Source: Perkinsus olseni (Eukaryota > Perkinsozoa > Perkinsida > Perkinsidae). Taken from it: a stretch of 64,000 bases of DNA. The position numbers and the translations under genes are program-made. The notes beneath the pieces are model-generated. The model worked only from the letters and a program-made list of their open reading frames with translations. It was not told the DNA's origin and made no database searches. Below, piece by piece: positions 1 through 14,431 of this stretch (the stretch's first letter is position 1; every line of letters begins with the position of its first letter). The DNA is taken from positions 124,001-188,000 of the forward strand of contig JABANP010000023.1 in assembly GCA_013115135.1 (NCBI GenBank), in the 5' to 3' direction.

Positions 1-101
1 GGATAATATCCCGTCCTGTGTCACGATAATATCATACATAACCGGCACGTATTCGGGCTAGAGGCAGGCGTCCATCTCTCCGCTGGGTCTCTTCAAAAGG
101 A

Positions 102-314
102 TTAGCGCCCGTCATTACCGCCATTACCACCGGCGCCACCATTACCACCACTTCCACCACAGCCACCACGCCCACCCTGGCCACCACGACCACCATTCGG
201 GCCTTGACCGTCACGCCCATCTGGACCGTCCTGGCCATTGTTACTGTCGCCGCCTTGTCCAACAACGACGGCGGCGATGACAAGTAGGATTGTCACAAGG
301 AAGAAGAACCTCAT
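102..314 (-). CDS. small secreted glycine-rich peptide
   Basis: A 70-residue uninterrupted frame with an ATG start. Residues 1-19 form a classic signal peptide (MRFFFLVTILLVIAAVVVG) with likely cleavage just before or after Gln20. The mature part is almost entirely Gly with Asn, Asp, Gln and Arg. It begins with collagen-like GxDGxDG steps and passes into GGRGG and GGNGG runs with a single Cys. This indicates an exported, disordered, highly hydrophilic peptide. Glycine-rich secreted peptides act in cell walls or as antimicrobials in other organisms, but nothing here proves either role. No intron is needed. It is the first gene of the window and is transcribed away from it. The repetitive codons (GGT/GGC) could inflate coding appearance, but signal peptide plus clean stop make it credible. 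Confidence 0.55.
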   Translation of the reverse strand: MRFFFLVTILLVIAAVVVGQGGDSNNGQDGPDGRDGQGPNGGRGGQGGRGGCGGSGGNGGAGGNGGNDGR

Positions 315-1747
315 TTTTGTACAAGTTTTGCCTGATAGTCAAATCGACAAGTGCGCTATGTTCTGGCTGAGAATTTTGCGGGTTGAATTTCTCAGCTGTA
401 CAAAAACCCATCGTGACTTAGGTAACACTGCGATCACCGGTAGACAGATGTCACTCATTTCGCGCTCCTCACGTGAATACGCCCGTAAGGACCATCGGGA
501 GATGTAATCGGGTCCGGACGCCCTTTCATATAGTGATTTAGGCAAGGACAACGCAAATCTAGTTACTGCTGTGCGACACACGAATCGTGTCACACGATTG
601 ACTCGTGCATGCGTACGCTGAAGAAGGGCAGAGTACGCATGTACACAGGGGTGACGGTAAGTGGCCGTCAATCCTTCCACATCGTGATTATCTCAACGTT
701 ACGAATTCGCCATCCGAGGAAGGAAGCCCGCGTCTGAGAATGCCCGAGTCGATGCTCCGCTATGATCCTCGGCATCCATCAGGGTGCATTTGACTGGGAT
801 GAGAGGCCAGCTCGGCTCGCCTTCCCGCCTGTCCCTGCTTGAGAAAATATCTACTTCCGAAAGGACCTCCTATTTTACGGAGGAGGTAGCAAAACTTGGG
901 GATCTGACATGGCGGCAGTATTGGCACATAATGCGCCGCGATAACTGGAGGGCCACGATGGAACCTAATAACACCCCTGTGCTATCTCTGAGCATCATGA
1001 CGTTTCAATTACGAAACCTCGGTTTATGCGTGCGGGGTGAAGTGGGCTCGCGAAAACCTGATCAGTTCGTCGTTGCGATCCACGAGTCACCGCAGGGAAG
1101 CTACACGACACCGAAATGCCGATTGACGGCTAAACGGTAGAGCATGTGAAGAGCATATCCTGCCTTACGCTAGTAACTAGCTGTTTGGGACACTCTGTCC
1201 CTATCCCGTTGGGCGGGCGCTGAGTTTGTGAGAAAGATGTTCCCTTCCTAGAGGGCGTTCAAGCGCAACAACTGCAACATTATCTTCTCGTTACCTTGTA
1301 TGAAGATTTTGATTGTATGACACTCCATCACGAGGCTCTGCGGGGGAAGGGGCTTACTCAGTACTACGAACTGATCACTTTGACGTGAGAATGCGGAAGT
1401 CACTTTTCAGCGTCAAGGCATTTGCCCGGGCTCAACATACGCACGAATCATACTGCATGATCAGTCCCGTTGAAAGTGATATTGCCGCTTCAAAAAGCAG
1501 CTTCAATCACACCCAGTTGGTCCACCCTATTTGTGCTGTGACTGCGCCAGCTGCGGGTGACCCGCACCTGTCGCCTCATGCTTCTACTTCACCCCAGGAT
1601 CGCTGTTGGATTACTCAACGCCTCCACGGTGAAAGCACGGTATATGATCGCACATGCCACGATTGTCACTATTGATGATCATCGCTGCTGTCTACTGAGT
1701 CTGTGCTCTTCCGACGCAGTTGTGCCAATGCATGCTCGGCGTCATTA
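315..1747. other. intergenic stretch, no supported gene
   Basis: Only short overlapping frames on both strands, none with recognisable domain content or convincing splice structure. A spliced gene with very small exons cannot be excluded. The right edge is taken as the tentative end of the polycystin gene. Confidence 0.4.
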
Positions 1748-4700
1748 TCAAGCATCAGAATATAGTTTGCCTGAAGAAAACCCTGTCAGGAGAATCTCCT
1801 CGCACTGCGTTTTCCTTCCCACAGGAGATGATCTCGACAACGTCCATGAAGAAGCGAGTGGTTCACGAGTCAACACAGAAACAGAGATCTCACCTTAGCA
1901 GTATCTAAGCTTTTGATCAATTCAAGCAGCTCCTCGGCGAGGTTCCCAACGACCTCCAAGAGAGAGCGGAGGTCGTCGCGCCACACATTATGCATTTGGT
2001 CGATCGCCCTGTCGAGTTCCGTCATCAGCTGGCGGCAAAACGGGTTCTGAAATCCCAATAGAAACAACAGATGGCACTGTTCACCAACCGCCGCTTACTT
2101 CTCTTGTTTCCACTCCGAGCCCCGTTTTCTCGAGGCGGTCTAGTTTACGATACCAATCTTCTTGTAACTGTGCGACTGGCCCCGGACCCTTATCGACCGG
2201 ATGAGAAATCTCCGGGTTGTCGTCGGGGAACTTGAACCTGCGACCGTTGCATCGCTGCGGCGCCCAACAGGTATCCTATAGAGACCTTCTGATAACGTCA
2301 ATGGCTCGTGTAGTTCCAAGAAGCAATGGCAATGCTCGATCTTCCTCCATTAAACGCTGCAATTGGGTTCGGCTGACTGTGGTCCGCTCTACAGCACTCT
2401 TGTCGAGGAGGTATCTGAGAGGAGACGTGAGGTCTCAGATCTCGTACAAATCCGCCTCGCCCGTCGTGCGTGCTAACAGCGAGCGGCCTACAAATCCGTC
2501 GGGTTGGGCCCTCGGGCATCGCTATTCTCTGTGACCTGGCTCGGCAGCTCGGGTTGAAACTCAGTCGCGCAGGGTATGTGGAGCGCCTCTCTTGTCCTCT
2601 CCCAGGAGCTGAGATACAACGCAGCAGTCATCTCATCATGGCCGGGGCAGCCTTGGCCTGGTCGCAGACGGAAGAAGGCCACTCCGGATGGCCGGTCATC
2701 TACTCTTCCTGTACCTTGGTAACCACACCGATATCCTTCGCGGAGCTGTCTCGGGATCCCGTCCCAGCCGATGTCGCACGAGAGTCGTCAGTCGAATCCT
2801 AACAGCAACAACGAGCAGTAGGCACCATAGAAGCCGCGAGAAGGCAACCCCACCTACTCTTTGACTCTCTCTACGAAGGTTCTTATCGACGAGATACGAC
2901 AGGCGACGCTTGCGCTCAAACCACCTCTGAGCGACGATACTGAGAGAAAAAGATGCTATCATGATAGACGGCATGGTAGATGAGCGCAGACTCTGCCAGG
3001 CTTAAGCTCATGCTTTGATCAATGATAATCGTTCATCACAATTTCGTTATCATCTACCCGGGCAGCAGCTTCAATTGGATATCTTGTTCCTCGGGGAGAC
3101 CGAAGTCCTCATCATGATTGAAGTCGACTGATGTGCCTCTCAGTGACTTGTACAATGTGTACCTCGCGGAGGAGCGAGAATGGAAGAAATATGAATTTGG
3201 ATACGGCATGCTGCCCGTCGTGGCGAGCTCAGCTCAGTTCGAAGCCGCATACAGGAAGACAGCCATGGGGTTCCGCCGCTCGACGTCCTTCTCCATGGAC
3301 CACAGGTTGCCGAGCGAGTGTCTCCATCTTCGGGAATTACCCTGAGAGAGTCGAATCAGAGGGTATAGCTTGATTCACATTAGTCGGGAATATTTCCCCA
3401 GGAAGGACACACCTCAAGGAATTTGGGTCCAGCCGCACCACGTGAAGCAGGACGGGAAGTGGTACTGTCGATCTCCTTTTCGCAACCTCGGTCGAGGTAA
3501 AAAGCATTGAGCACGATGGCGGTGAACATTGGCACAGTAACGAAGTAGACCAGAAGGACATAGCACACGGTGAGGAGGGCTCCAACAGTGTCGTTGCCGG
3601 GAACGTAGAGCTTCGGGTCGATACGAAGCTGAAGGAGGAGAGCTACAGCGTAAGGACCATCGACCCATCGCGAGGCGAGATCGGTCGTGAAACTCCTACT
3701 GCCACCCAATCTGTCCCATTTCATCGGAGACTCTGCGCGCAAACTTTCATAGACAAGAAGATGACGAGAAGTTCACGAGAACATATATGTGTAGCGGAAG
3801 AGGTGTTCTGCGGACGTCGGGCCTTCAAGACCGCCCCCCCAGACGAAATCCGCCATTTACTGCCGGCTGCGATGAGCGCCGCGCAGTCGGGAAGGTAAGG
3901 AGAACTCACGCTCATCATCAACGAGAAGACCGCCGTGGCGAAAGCGTGAGTGATGTTGGAGTACTCCGGGGCAACACTTCCAAGGCCAGCATAGAACGCG
4001 AAGGAGAAACCAGTAAAGACAACAATCACTAGGAGGGCTCCGAAGACTAGGAGTTGACGGGTGCTGCGCAGAAGGATCTGAACCAACAACACTGGGCGAG
4101 GTGGCGGTAATGGCGCTTCACCTGAACGAGCATCCGGAGCGGCGACCAAAGCGCGAGGTACTTGTAAAGCTTCATCCATGCCAATAGGCAGATGCAACTG
4201 AACAGTGAGAGGAGGAAAGTGCGCGGAAAGAACGTGGCTGCCACACCAGGACTGTCTACAGTGCGCTTCACACCTCCCGGGCTTACCTCAGAATGGTGGC
4301 CGCCTTTTCCAGCGGGACACCAGCTTTTGCTGCCAAGGGCGGGAAGTAATCGGGGTGGCCAATTTTCTCGCTGCTCAGAGCCTCGGTGCTAGCAACTCCG
4401 ACATAAGTCTACGCGAGAGCATCAGCAGGGGCGAGGGGGTTGGACAGGTCTCCTATGACCTGGATCTTGTAAGCTAGATAGCACGTCAAGAGCAGTGTGA
4501 TGACAACGTCAACAACGTTCCAGCCGTAGGCGAAATACTGAAAGGAGTGACGAAGCGTTCACCGCAGGGGCGAGCAATCGGCACCGAGAGGTTGGGAAGA
4601 AGGAAGTCAGCCGCTGTCACGAACTCACCCGAGCAACTCCAAGCCGTTTGATTTGCCACACTATCCATGTTGCTGAGACGGTTAGGACAAGAAGGGTGAG

Positions 4701-7700
4701 GATCTGTTGAGGAATGCGGATGCTGTATGGTTGAAGGGCAGCCCACTTGCAGTAGAAGGGCTGCTGCCTCCTCGCTATGGCCAGCAGAGATCGAGAGAGC
4801 ATGCACAGGGAATGACGACACCCTCTCTGAGACAGTCACTGTACCTACGGGAGCGCCTTTCCGTCAATCACCAGCCGTGACTGAGGCAGGAACGAGCAAC
4901 TGTATCATTATCACTAATATAAGAAAAGTGCTGCTATTAACAAAGGACGGTCTCCTACCGGTTGGGTTGAACTCGAAGAGTATTCGCGTTGTGGTCACAA
5001 CACGCGTATTGGGGCTCAGCGTCGGGATCTCTACAACGATGGCCCTGGTCGCGGCATCGATCCAGTACGACTCCTGGGCAAGAGAGATGCAGTCAGTGAA
5101 CGGGAGCGGCTTCTCCTCCTCAAACCTGGAGATCCAGGAGCATGCTTCTTGCGCCGCTGCTGTTGTGTGGCAGGTCGAAAAAGAAACCGCTGCCCGGGTA
5201 ACTGCAACAGACCTTAAGAGCTGAGGACAACGAGTGTGCCTGGTTTGAATCACCTCGCACCGCTAGCTGTGTCTAAAGCCAGGATGCCGCCACTCGTGAT
5301 ACCGGCTCCGCCCGTCTGGGAGGCATCGGCCCACTCAAAGGCGGGTATTATGTACCTGCCAGACGTGCGTGCGGTAGTGGCCGCTGCGGAGCGCCGTACG
5401 ATGGGGTCTGCGATGAACCAAAGAATTCCCTGCTTTCGGTGTGTCCCTCGGTGAACTTGCTGTAGCAGTTAGATATGAGTTGCCTGAAGAACGCAGCACT
5501 CCTCCTGGTACCTCTGAGGCAGCTCGCTGAGAGATCACTCTACAAGCGATTCACACCGGCACCGGTACCGGTATAATTTGGAGACTTCACATCCTTTATT
5601 CTTCTCAACACGGAGTTGTCTGACGCGAATGGGGCCTGACGATGTGGGAGGGGAAGTTGTCCACCCCTTCACCGTGAATTCTACCGAGGATGATGGTGAA
5701 CGCAGAAGGGCCAGAGAGCACAGCGGCGTGGTGATTGACCGTGAAATCGTTGGAGGGGCAAGGTCGTATGCATGCTTCGAATCTGACCGTTGCGGAGCAT
5801 CGCGAATCAACACATTGGCTGATCGTCCGTCTAACTGTATGAACTCACGAGAGGGGTCGGAAGGAGCCCCGATAGGCCGACATGTAATGTTTATATCGCT
5901 GATCCTATCTTGCTCCGACAAGAAGCTACGCTGAAGCTAAGCTAAGTAGCGGATGATAAGAAACAACAGATGAAAGATTGGATTCCAAATTGCAAAACTC
6001 GGGTGTTGTGTTCTCAATCAGTCAGTCTCTCCACATGGTGCACCGTCCGGGAAACAAGCGGACCGGGAGTGAGACTGGGCTGATTGGAGAATAAGCACAG
6101 ACCGTGGTCAGAGCCGATGGATCCGGGTGCCTGCTCGTGAGGAGCACGCTGCCGATTTAGGCGCGAAGCCTTTGACCTCCAGACACTGCATGAGAATTGC
6201 AGTTGGTCACTTCTAGATGTCGCATGAGACTTGCTGTCGGCCTCGGTGATGGCCTCAGAGTAGCAGGTCGTTCCGACTTGGCGCTGCCCGCGGACAGCAA
6301 TGGTGCCCCAGTGATTCTGCTTGTGATGAGCAGCCGATTTGTGATGAGACGAGACCGACCTTGGCAGCTAGCTTGCGGCGACTCCTGCCCGTTGGGCAGG
6401 TTGTGAGTTTAGGTACAAACTAACCTTCCAGTATCTCTTACAAACAACCGCAACATAGGATCAGCTGGGGAGGCGTGTAATGTTTATATCGCTGATCCTA
6501 TCTTGCTCCGACAAGAAGCTACGCTGAAGCTAAGCTAAGTAGTGGATGATAAGAAACAACAGTTGAAAGACTAGATTCCAAATTGCAAAACCCGGGTGTT
6601 GTGTTCTCAATCAGTCAGTCTCTCCACAGACATGCTTACGTTCTCAGCTCGGGTCACATCCTCAGCTTGACCGTTCATCATGAAAGCTGAAGTGTGTTTC
6701 TCAAGAGGCTGAACTTCCGAGAGCTGAATCTGAGCGGCACGAAGTGTTGATTCATCTGTCCTCCTGACAGGTGTTGTATCGCGAGAGGATGTACCAGATC
6801 GTCCACCATCCACGACCAGAAGGTGCGCACGTCTGTCACGCTACGTAGGCCACACTTCGTAGCTCCTTTCGAGCACGAAGCCCAGTACCTTACGCCAATA
6901 CCAATCGATCTCGCACTCACACAACACAGCGCTCACTACGCAAGCTCTCTACCACTTCCAACGAGCTCCGCTGAAAAGCTACGCTTCGATAGCGCTACAC
7001 TCGAGCCGGTCAGAAAAATGATTGGATGGTCTAGCTGCCTACAGCAACGACTCTCATGTGCGGTTTACCTCAGTTGATGCTCTCTCGTTTCGTGTTCCAG
7101 CGCGCCTTGGGTGGTGTGCACCAACATGGTCAGAACGATGAGCTAAAGCACGGGAGAAGAATTCATCCAAGGGCTTCCTTAACCAAACGTAGCCCCTTAG
7201 CGCTCCAAGTCGAGCTACCAATCGCGCTCATTTACGACGTCCCAAGGCTTGCTCATTTGTCGCTGGCTACTTACAAAGAATATGTAGAAGGTGACCTCGG
7301 AGAACATGATCCGTAAGTTCTTGTATTCTGCGCTTTTCGGGTTGAGTATTCTCCGCCTATCAATTTGATCAACACACCTCCACCAAATAGGATCGGCGAG
7401 GAACTTTTTCGACTCCTCGTCATCCTCAAGGACCTGCAAGTGCAACTCTTGACGCCGGAGGGGAGTTCCACAATTGTTCTGAATCGAAATTCGTAATCAC
7501 CGATGGAATTGCGTTGCCCTCGGTTCAACCACAGCAACTGCTGCGATCGACCTGCGAACCCCGTGACTCACTTCGTGCAAGTCTGCAAGGGGTTGCTCGC
7601 TATGAGTAGAGAGAGTCGCAGTTGACATCATCCACCGTCAAAATCACTAAGATCATCGGGGATCCGATCCGAGTGTGACCACGAGAATCCAAAGCAGTCA

Positions 7701-8199
7701 TGAGGAGTGTGCCCCTCAACAAGTGGCGGAGTACGCGAAAAGTTTTGGCTGGAAACTGGAGTACTCCCTGCGTCGCACGCTAGTTCCATGGAGCAGATCC
7801 ACTGGAGTCTTACAACTTGAAAGTTCCAAGAACCGTGAATAGAGCCATGAGAACCTTGATTGAATAACTTCCGCCACGCAAAAGATCTCATCAGTAGCGT
7901 GGTTCAATGTTCAAATGCTATCGGAAATCCAACTGACAGGTTTACGGAAATCAAATTGTACAGATGATTCAAGGCGGGCAGCATGTCTTTCTTCTCGTCG
8001 TTGCCGAGACGTCGGACCCGTTCGTATGTGAGAAGGGTTCTTGCCCGGATGTTTGCTGAGCGCTTTCTGATTGAGAACTCTGAGGGTCGCGCTGGTGCCG
8101 GGGGAAGATCCCGCTCCCCCACAACACGTTCACGCGTGGACGTGCTGCTTGACACTGCCCGATGGAAGAAGCTGCATCCTCCTCTATCACCCAGTTCAT
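1748..8199 (-). CDS. polycystin (PKD2/TRPP)-type cation channel, multi-exon
   Basis: Minus-strand exons give, in order, a polycystin architecture. A cytosolic N-terminus starts at the ATG near 8199. A stretch near 7445-7280 contains DPIWWRCVDQIDRR and leads into a first membrane segment. The extracellular polycystin (TOP) domain begins near 6860 (TDVRTFWSWMVDDLVHPL). Its hallmark near 5090-4930 contains YWIDAATRAIVVEIP and later RILFEFNPTGR. The pore-region exon near 4060-3915 carries GLGSVAPEYSNITHAF, and an S6-like helix near 3600-3480 carries LLVYFVTVPMFTAIVLNAFY. Helical C-terminal exons lie near 2450-2290 and 2067-1890. The family forms tetrameric, Ca2+-permeable channels in cilia or intracellular membranes. 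The hallmark and S6 are clear; exon joins between 7.2 and 5.4 kb and the last exon ending at 1748 are inferred. Two copies of a 153-bp repeat lie inside the gene. Confidence 0.72.
5883..6035. repeat. 153-bp direct repeat, copy 1
   Basis: Starts TGTAATGTTTATATCGCTGA and ends GTCAGTCTCTCCACA. It matches copy 2 (6476-6628) with five substitutions and no gaps, about 97% identity, at an offset of 593 bp. It lies inside the polycystin gene, probably in intronic sequence. Confidence 0.95.
6476..6628. repeat. 153-bp direct repeat, copy 2
   Basis: Same unit as 5883-6035. Both copies have equal length and abrupt ends, and the flanks are unrelated by eye. No terminal inverted repeats or coding capacity were seen, so this looks like a recent segmental duplication or a pair of short non-autonomous elements. 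Confidence 0.95.
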
Positions 8200-8783
8200 G
8201 CTCCAATCTCACTCAGCTACTCAGAGTAGGGACTTCAGCACAAATTCACTATGAGCAGCGATGAGGAGCGACGGAGGAGCAGGCAAACGATGCAGAACCC
8301 GATGTCACCAGCCTTCACCGCCCACGCGTGTCGCACGTAGTGGGGCATGCTCACCTCGATACCCTTTAGCAGTCTACGAGCGGGCTCTCACGGTATACAT
8401 CCACAAAGCACTCGCCGACAAAGTCGAGACTTCACAACTCGATGCAGGCGAATTCCGCGCAACTCACGAAGTATGAAACTCCACATTGTGGAGTCCACAG
8501 CTCACACGCGCATACCGAAATGGGCGTGCTTCTGCGGTGGAGGACCTGGGCGTACCCAGTTCCGCCGCTCCCTCCGTCTGACTCCGCTCGCCTCAGGCGA
8601 GCGAGGGCAACATCCTTTGAGCGCCACCCGTTTTCCCCCTCCCTAGAGGGTTTTCGTCATCTTTGCACTGGGAGCAGCAGTGGTACTATCCGTCGCCACT
8701 TATGATGTATCGGCGTTCGACTCCCGCTCTTAGCGAGGAGCTGTCAGTGTGGTTTTCATGCAGTGTTATAGCTAATCCTCCTC

Positions 8784-9601
8784 ATGTCGACTAAGCAGGC
8801 TATCATCAGAGCCGCTGCAGTTGCAGCCTTGATCCCTCAGGCTTCAGCTGATGTGAGAACACCTACCCTCCGGCATGTCTATCCTCGTCCCCCCCCACGG
8901 CTCGTCGCTCTCAGGCCTTCCCCCCGCTGAAACGCGCATCTCTCGAGGTTGGGTACGACGGTGCTCGTTGTTACCACGCCAAAGGAAAATTCAACCAAGC
9001 TGGGCGTGAATAATGGAGTTCACCGTTGGGGCGAAGAGAGTGCCTGAACTAGTTCATATCATATGCTCCAATCCTGGACGCAAAAGCGCGTTCGAAAGCG
9101 TCTTTGTAAGGCATTGCTCGGTCAAGTGTTTTCTCTACATATCCCGTCGTTGCTTTTTCAGCCTGAGCTCCCCGACTTCCAAACGTTCTCGAGGAGTATG
9201 ATGTCGGGTTCCCTGATGCAGAGGAAGAATGGCTCTTCAACCCAGCCCCTCCCGCCGGCACTGGCTTGGATCCATTGAGAAAGGTTGATGCGTCTTATTA
9301 TGCGACGGAACTGGCTGACCTACGTTCCACGGTTGGAAAGTTAAATCGCAGAGTGTTGAGAGGCCCCAGGATCTCTGCGAAAACACTAAGGACTAAGGGA
9401 GAAGGCTGGGAAGACGTGGCTGACAAATCGGAAGCAGTGTGTGCAGCTGCGTTGCAGGGACTTATCAGTAAATACCAAACGTTTGACCGTCTGTGCGACG
9501 AGGTGCAGGCGAGCTCCAAAGACGCTGTTAAGACTGCTCTGGACCTGGGATGGACGAAAGAGAAGGACTCGTTCGGGTATCTTACGCTTTATGCTAAGTA
9601 G
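8784..9601 (+). CDS. small secreted protein of unknown function, 3 exons
   Basis: Three exons join in frame: 8784-8852, 8915-9005 and 9168-9601, predicting 197 residues. Residues 1-22 look like a signal peptide (MSTKQAIIRAAAVAALIPQA, with an Ala-Ser-Ala site just after). Exon 2 encodes LEVGYDGARCYHAKGKF. Exon 3 encodes an acidic EEYDVGFPDAEEEW stretch, then a mostly helical, Lys/Asp-rich domain ending FGYLTLYAK. The third acceptor had to be placed at GCCTGAG rather than the upstream TTTTTCAG, because the latter brings in an immediate stop. No family was recognised. The N-terminal hydrophobic segment suggests export or an endomembrane location; a targeting role for another compartment is also possible. 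Confidence 0.55.
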
Positions 9602-10887
9602 CCATTTCATATGACTCATCTATATTTATCAAATTCTGGCAACGCAATTTGCTCCTTTAGCTTGCTGTGTTCCAGAAAAGCTGAAGGCTCACGGCAAGTT
9701 CTTGTCTTTATTCAAAGTAAAACCTAAAAACGCTGTTGTTTGTCATTATTTTACATGTGTATCTGGGAAGCAGTGGACGTGGTTAATCCTCACGGCCGTT
9801 GAAATTCATTCCTCTTATTCTTGTCTTCTTACGTGTGAAGCGCGAATCCTTCGCTTCGAGCTGCTGGCTGAGTTGAAGGTAGTGGTGATACTCATGGGTA
9901 ATGCGCGTGAAACTCATGAGGACAAATTATCTACGTGTGTGCTGTGTCTGTGAGAAAATATGCTGTCTTTGCGTTCAAGCAGTAAGTGAATGAGTGGTCC
10001 AGTCGCTATGTGGCACTGGTTGGGAGAATCCGAGCACGGCTCCAATCGTCCGGGCAGCGTCGGCCCACTCACTAATAGGCGTTCGGGGGGACTGTTCCTC
10101 TGAACACCTCTCATCTCCAAGTGTTACTCAGGGGGTCGGAACACCTCAAGAACCTCGCAGGCTCTAACATTCTCTACACGCAGCTGTCGGCCTCGGAAAG
10201 GGCCTGTTGTTGGAGAGGAGCGAGTTGGCCACAAAACTGGTTGCGGATTCTCAGAGTGACCGCAAAGGGATCAGCGGCAACAGCGCCATAACGAGTAACG
10301 GCGAAATCTCAAGAAGGGCAAACATGTTTGGAACCGTCCATTTTTTCCGTACCGAAGCGCCCGAAGTGAAACCAATAGCCACTCCTTCCGACAGGGTAAC
10401 ACCGCCGGTGGACGATTAGACTGACGTCACTCCGACTCGCTCACGTTCTTCAATCGCGTCGCATGCTCTATGAGTAATGCTCTTGTTGCCCCCTCATGGA
10501 GACCTCGAGGCTGGACTCCCATCGCTTGAGCATGTTTCGAGCTGCTGATTTTGGGCCACTCCTTCGGTGGACAACTGCGTGCCAGTGCCGTTGAATGTGT
10601 GCCATTCCAAGTGGCGGGCGGACTATGCGAAGACTGAGGGACTTAGTGCTATACAACAGAGTCCTGCATTGCATGTCAGTCTGGAACCCGTCGTGGTACA
10701 ATGGAGGATTAAGGCGGACTTTAAAATTATCTACTTCTTTCAGGAACTCTTATCCCCATTCAGTAGACAAATTATGAGACTCAGAATCGATTCTTGAATT
10801 GCTTTCTACACGAGGATTGCTGCTTAAGAACTGGTTTAATGGACACCCAACCTGGTTGGGCCAACCAACGTAGGGGATATACCATCT

Positions 10888-10907
10888 GTAGCGTCTTGGG
10901 GCTCAAG
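10888..10907 (+). other. spliced-leader-like 20-mer
   Basis: The string GTAGCGTCTTGGGGCTCAAG resembles the 3' part of the dinoflagellate/perkinsid spliced leader (GTAGCCATYTTGGCTCAAG). It differs by a CA-to-G change after GTAGC and by two extra G before CTCAAG. It is not followed by the GT donor expected of an SL RNA gene, so at most it is a relic. Chance similarity is quite possible. Confidence 0.2.
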
Positions 10908-11036
10908 CACGGTCCTTCCCAGTGACAACTCAGTATCCTTTGGAGAATCAGAGTCCTTCATTAGGAAATGAGGATGATAATATCTGATGATGATGTCATA
11001 CTAGTTGATAAGTCCGACCGTAATCAATAATGTGTG

Positions 11037-11075
11037 ACTCGCGAGTTCCCCCCAGCAGCTGGGGGGTACGCGAGT
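11037..11075. repeat. strong two-part hairpin
   Basis: ACTCGCG (11037-11043) is perfectly complementary to CGCGAGT (11069-11075). Inside it, CCCCCCAGC (11048-11056) is perfectly complementary to GCTGGGGGG (11058-11066), leaving only small internal loops. This makes 16 base pairs in 39 nt. Confidence 0.85.
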
Positions 11076-11812
11076 ACATAGCTGATCTATTGCGGGCGAG
11101 CAAGCTTCACCTAGCATGCTGCGCGTGCCATCGCGGTTACCGCGATGAGAGCCGCTCTAGCGCGTAGACCTTTCCAAAAGCCAGGAGCGTGGCGCTGTAC
11201 ATCCCTCGACGGAAAATCCGAAACGACGCAGGAAGTTGACGTACGTGGGATTCGAACCCGGGACCACAAACACGCACATACAACAGATCGGCGCAAGATC
11301 CCGCACGAATGCTTCGGAGTTGGAGTTGTGCATTATTCAGACAGGTGCCGCCTCGCATACAGTGTCACCTCCAAAAGATGCGCTTCTTGCTAACGAAAGG
11401 GGAATGCTGAACTTTTCTGCGGGTGTGGTACATGATCGTCACATCTAGAGAGGAACTGGGCGGATTTGAGATCATAGCAGACAGTCTTTTGGTCCGCACG
11501 TACAGCTCATAGTATACACAGCTGCAGTTCAGTGGGCCGCGGAGCCTTTGAGCATGCCGAGCTACGGGTTTGTGCCTCACACTCTCTTCGTACGAGGTCC
11601 CGCTTACTCTTGCCGTTCTCTGTCGCACTAAATTTATTATCGTCGATGATTCATCGATAGGATGGTATCATACCATTGGTATGCGATAAGGGTAGTCCAT
11701 CTCACATGACAGTGAATGCGTGTTGTTGATGGCGTGCGTGAAGCGATTACACGAGGGTTGTCGGCCATAGATTTCGCGGCGTATCAGGGATTGACTGATT
11801 GCTACATTGACT

Positions 11813-14395
<2,583 letters not shown>

Positions 14396-14431
14396 GTGCC
14401 GTCGATCCCGTTGGGTCGAGTTAATCTCAAC

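Larger units (their letters stand above)
9602..11812. other. mostly non-coding region with small structural features
   Basis: No convincing gene. It holds a spliced-leader-like string (10888-10907), a strong hairpin (11037-11075) and an intron-like stretch with a tRNA B-box-like core near 11250. An ATG at 11145 opens a short possible first exon of about 32 codons, ending at a GTACGT donor, but no family resemblance supports it. Confidence 0.4.
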
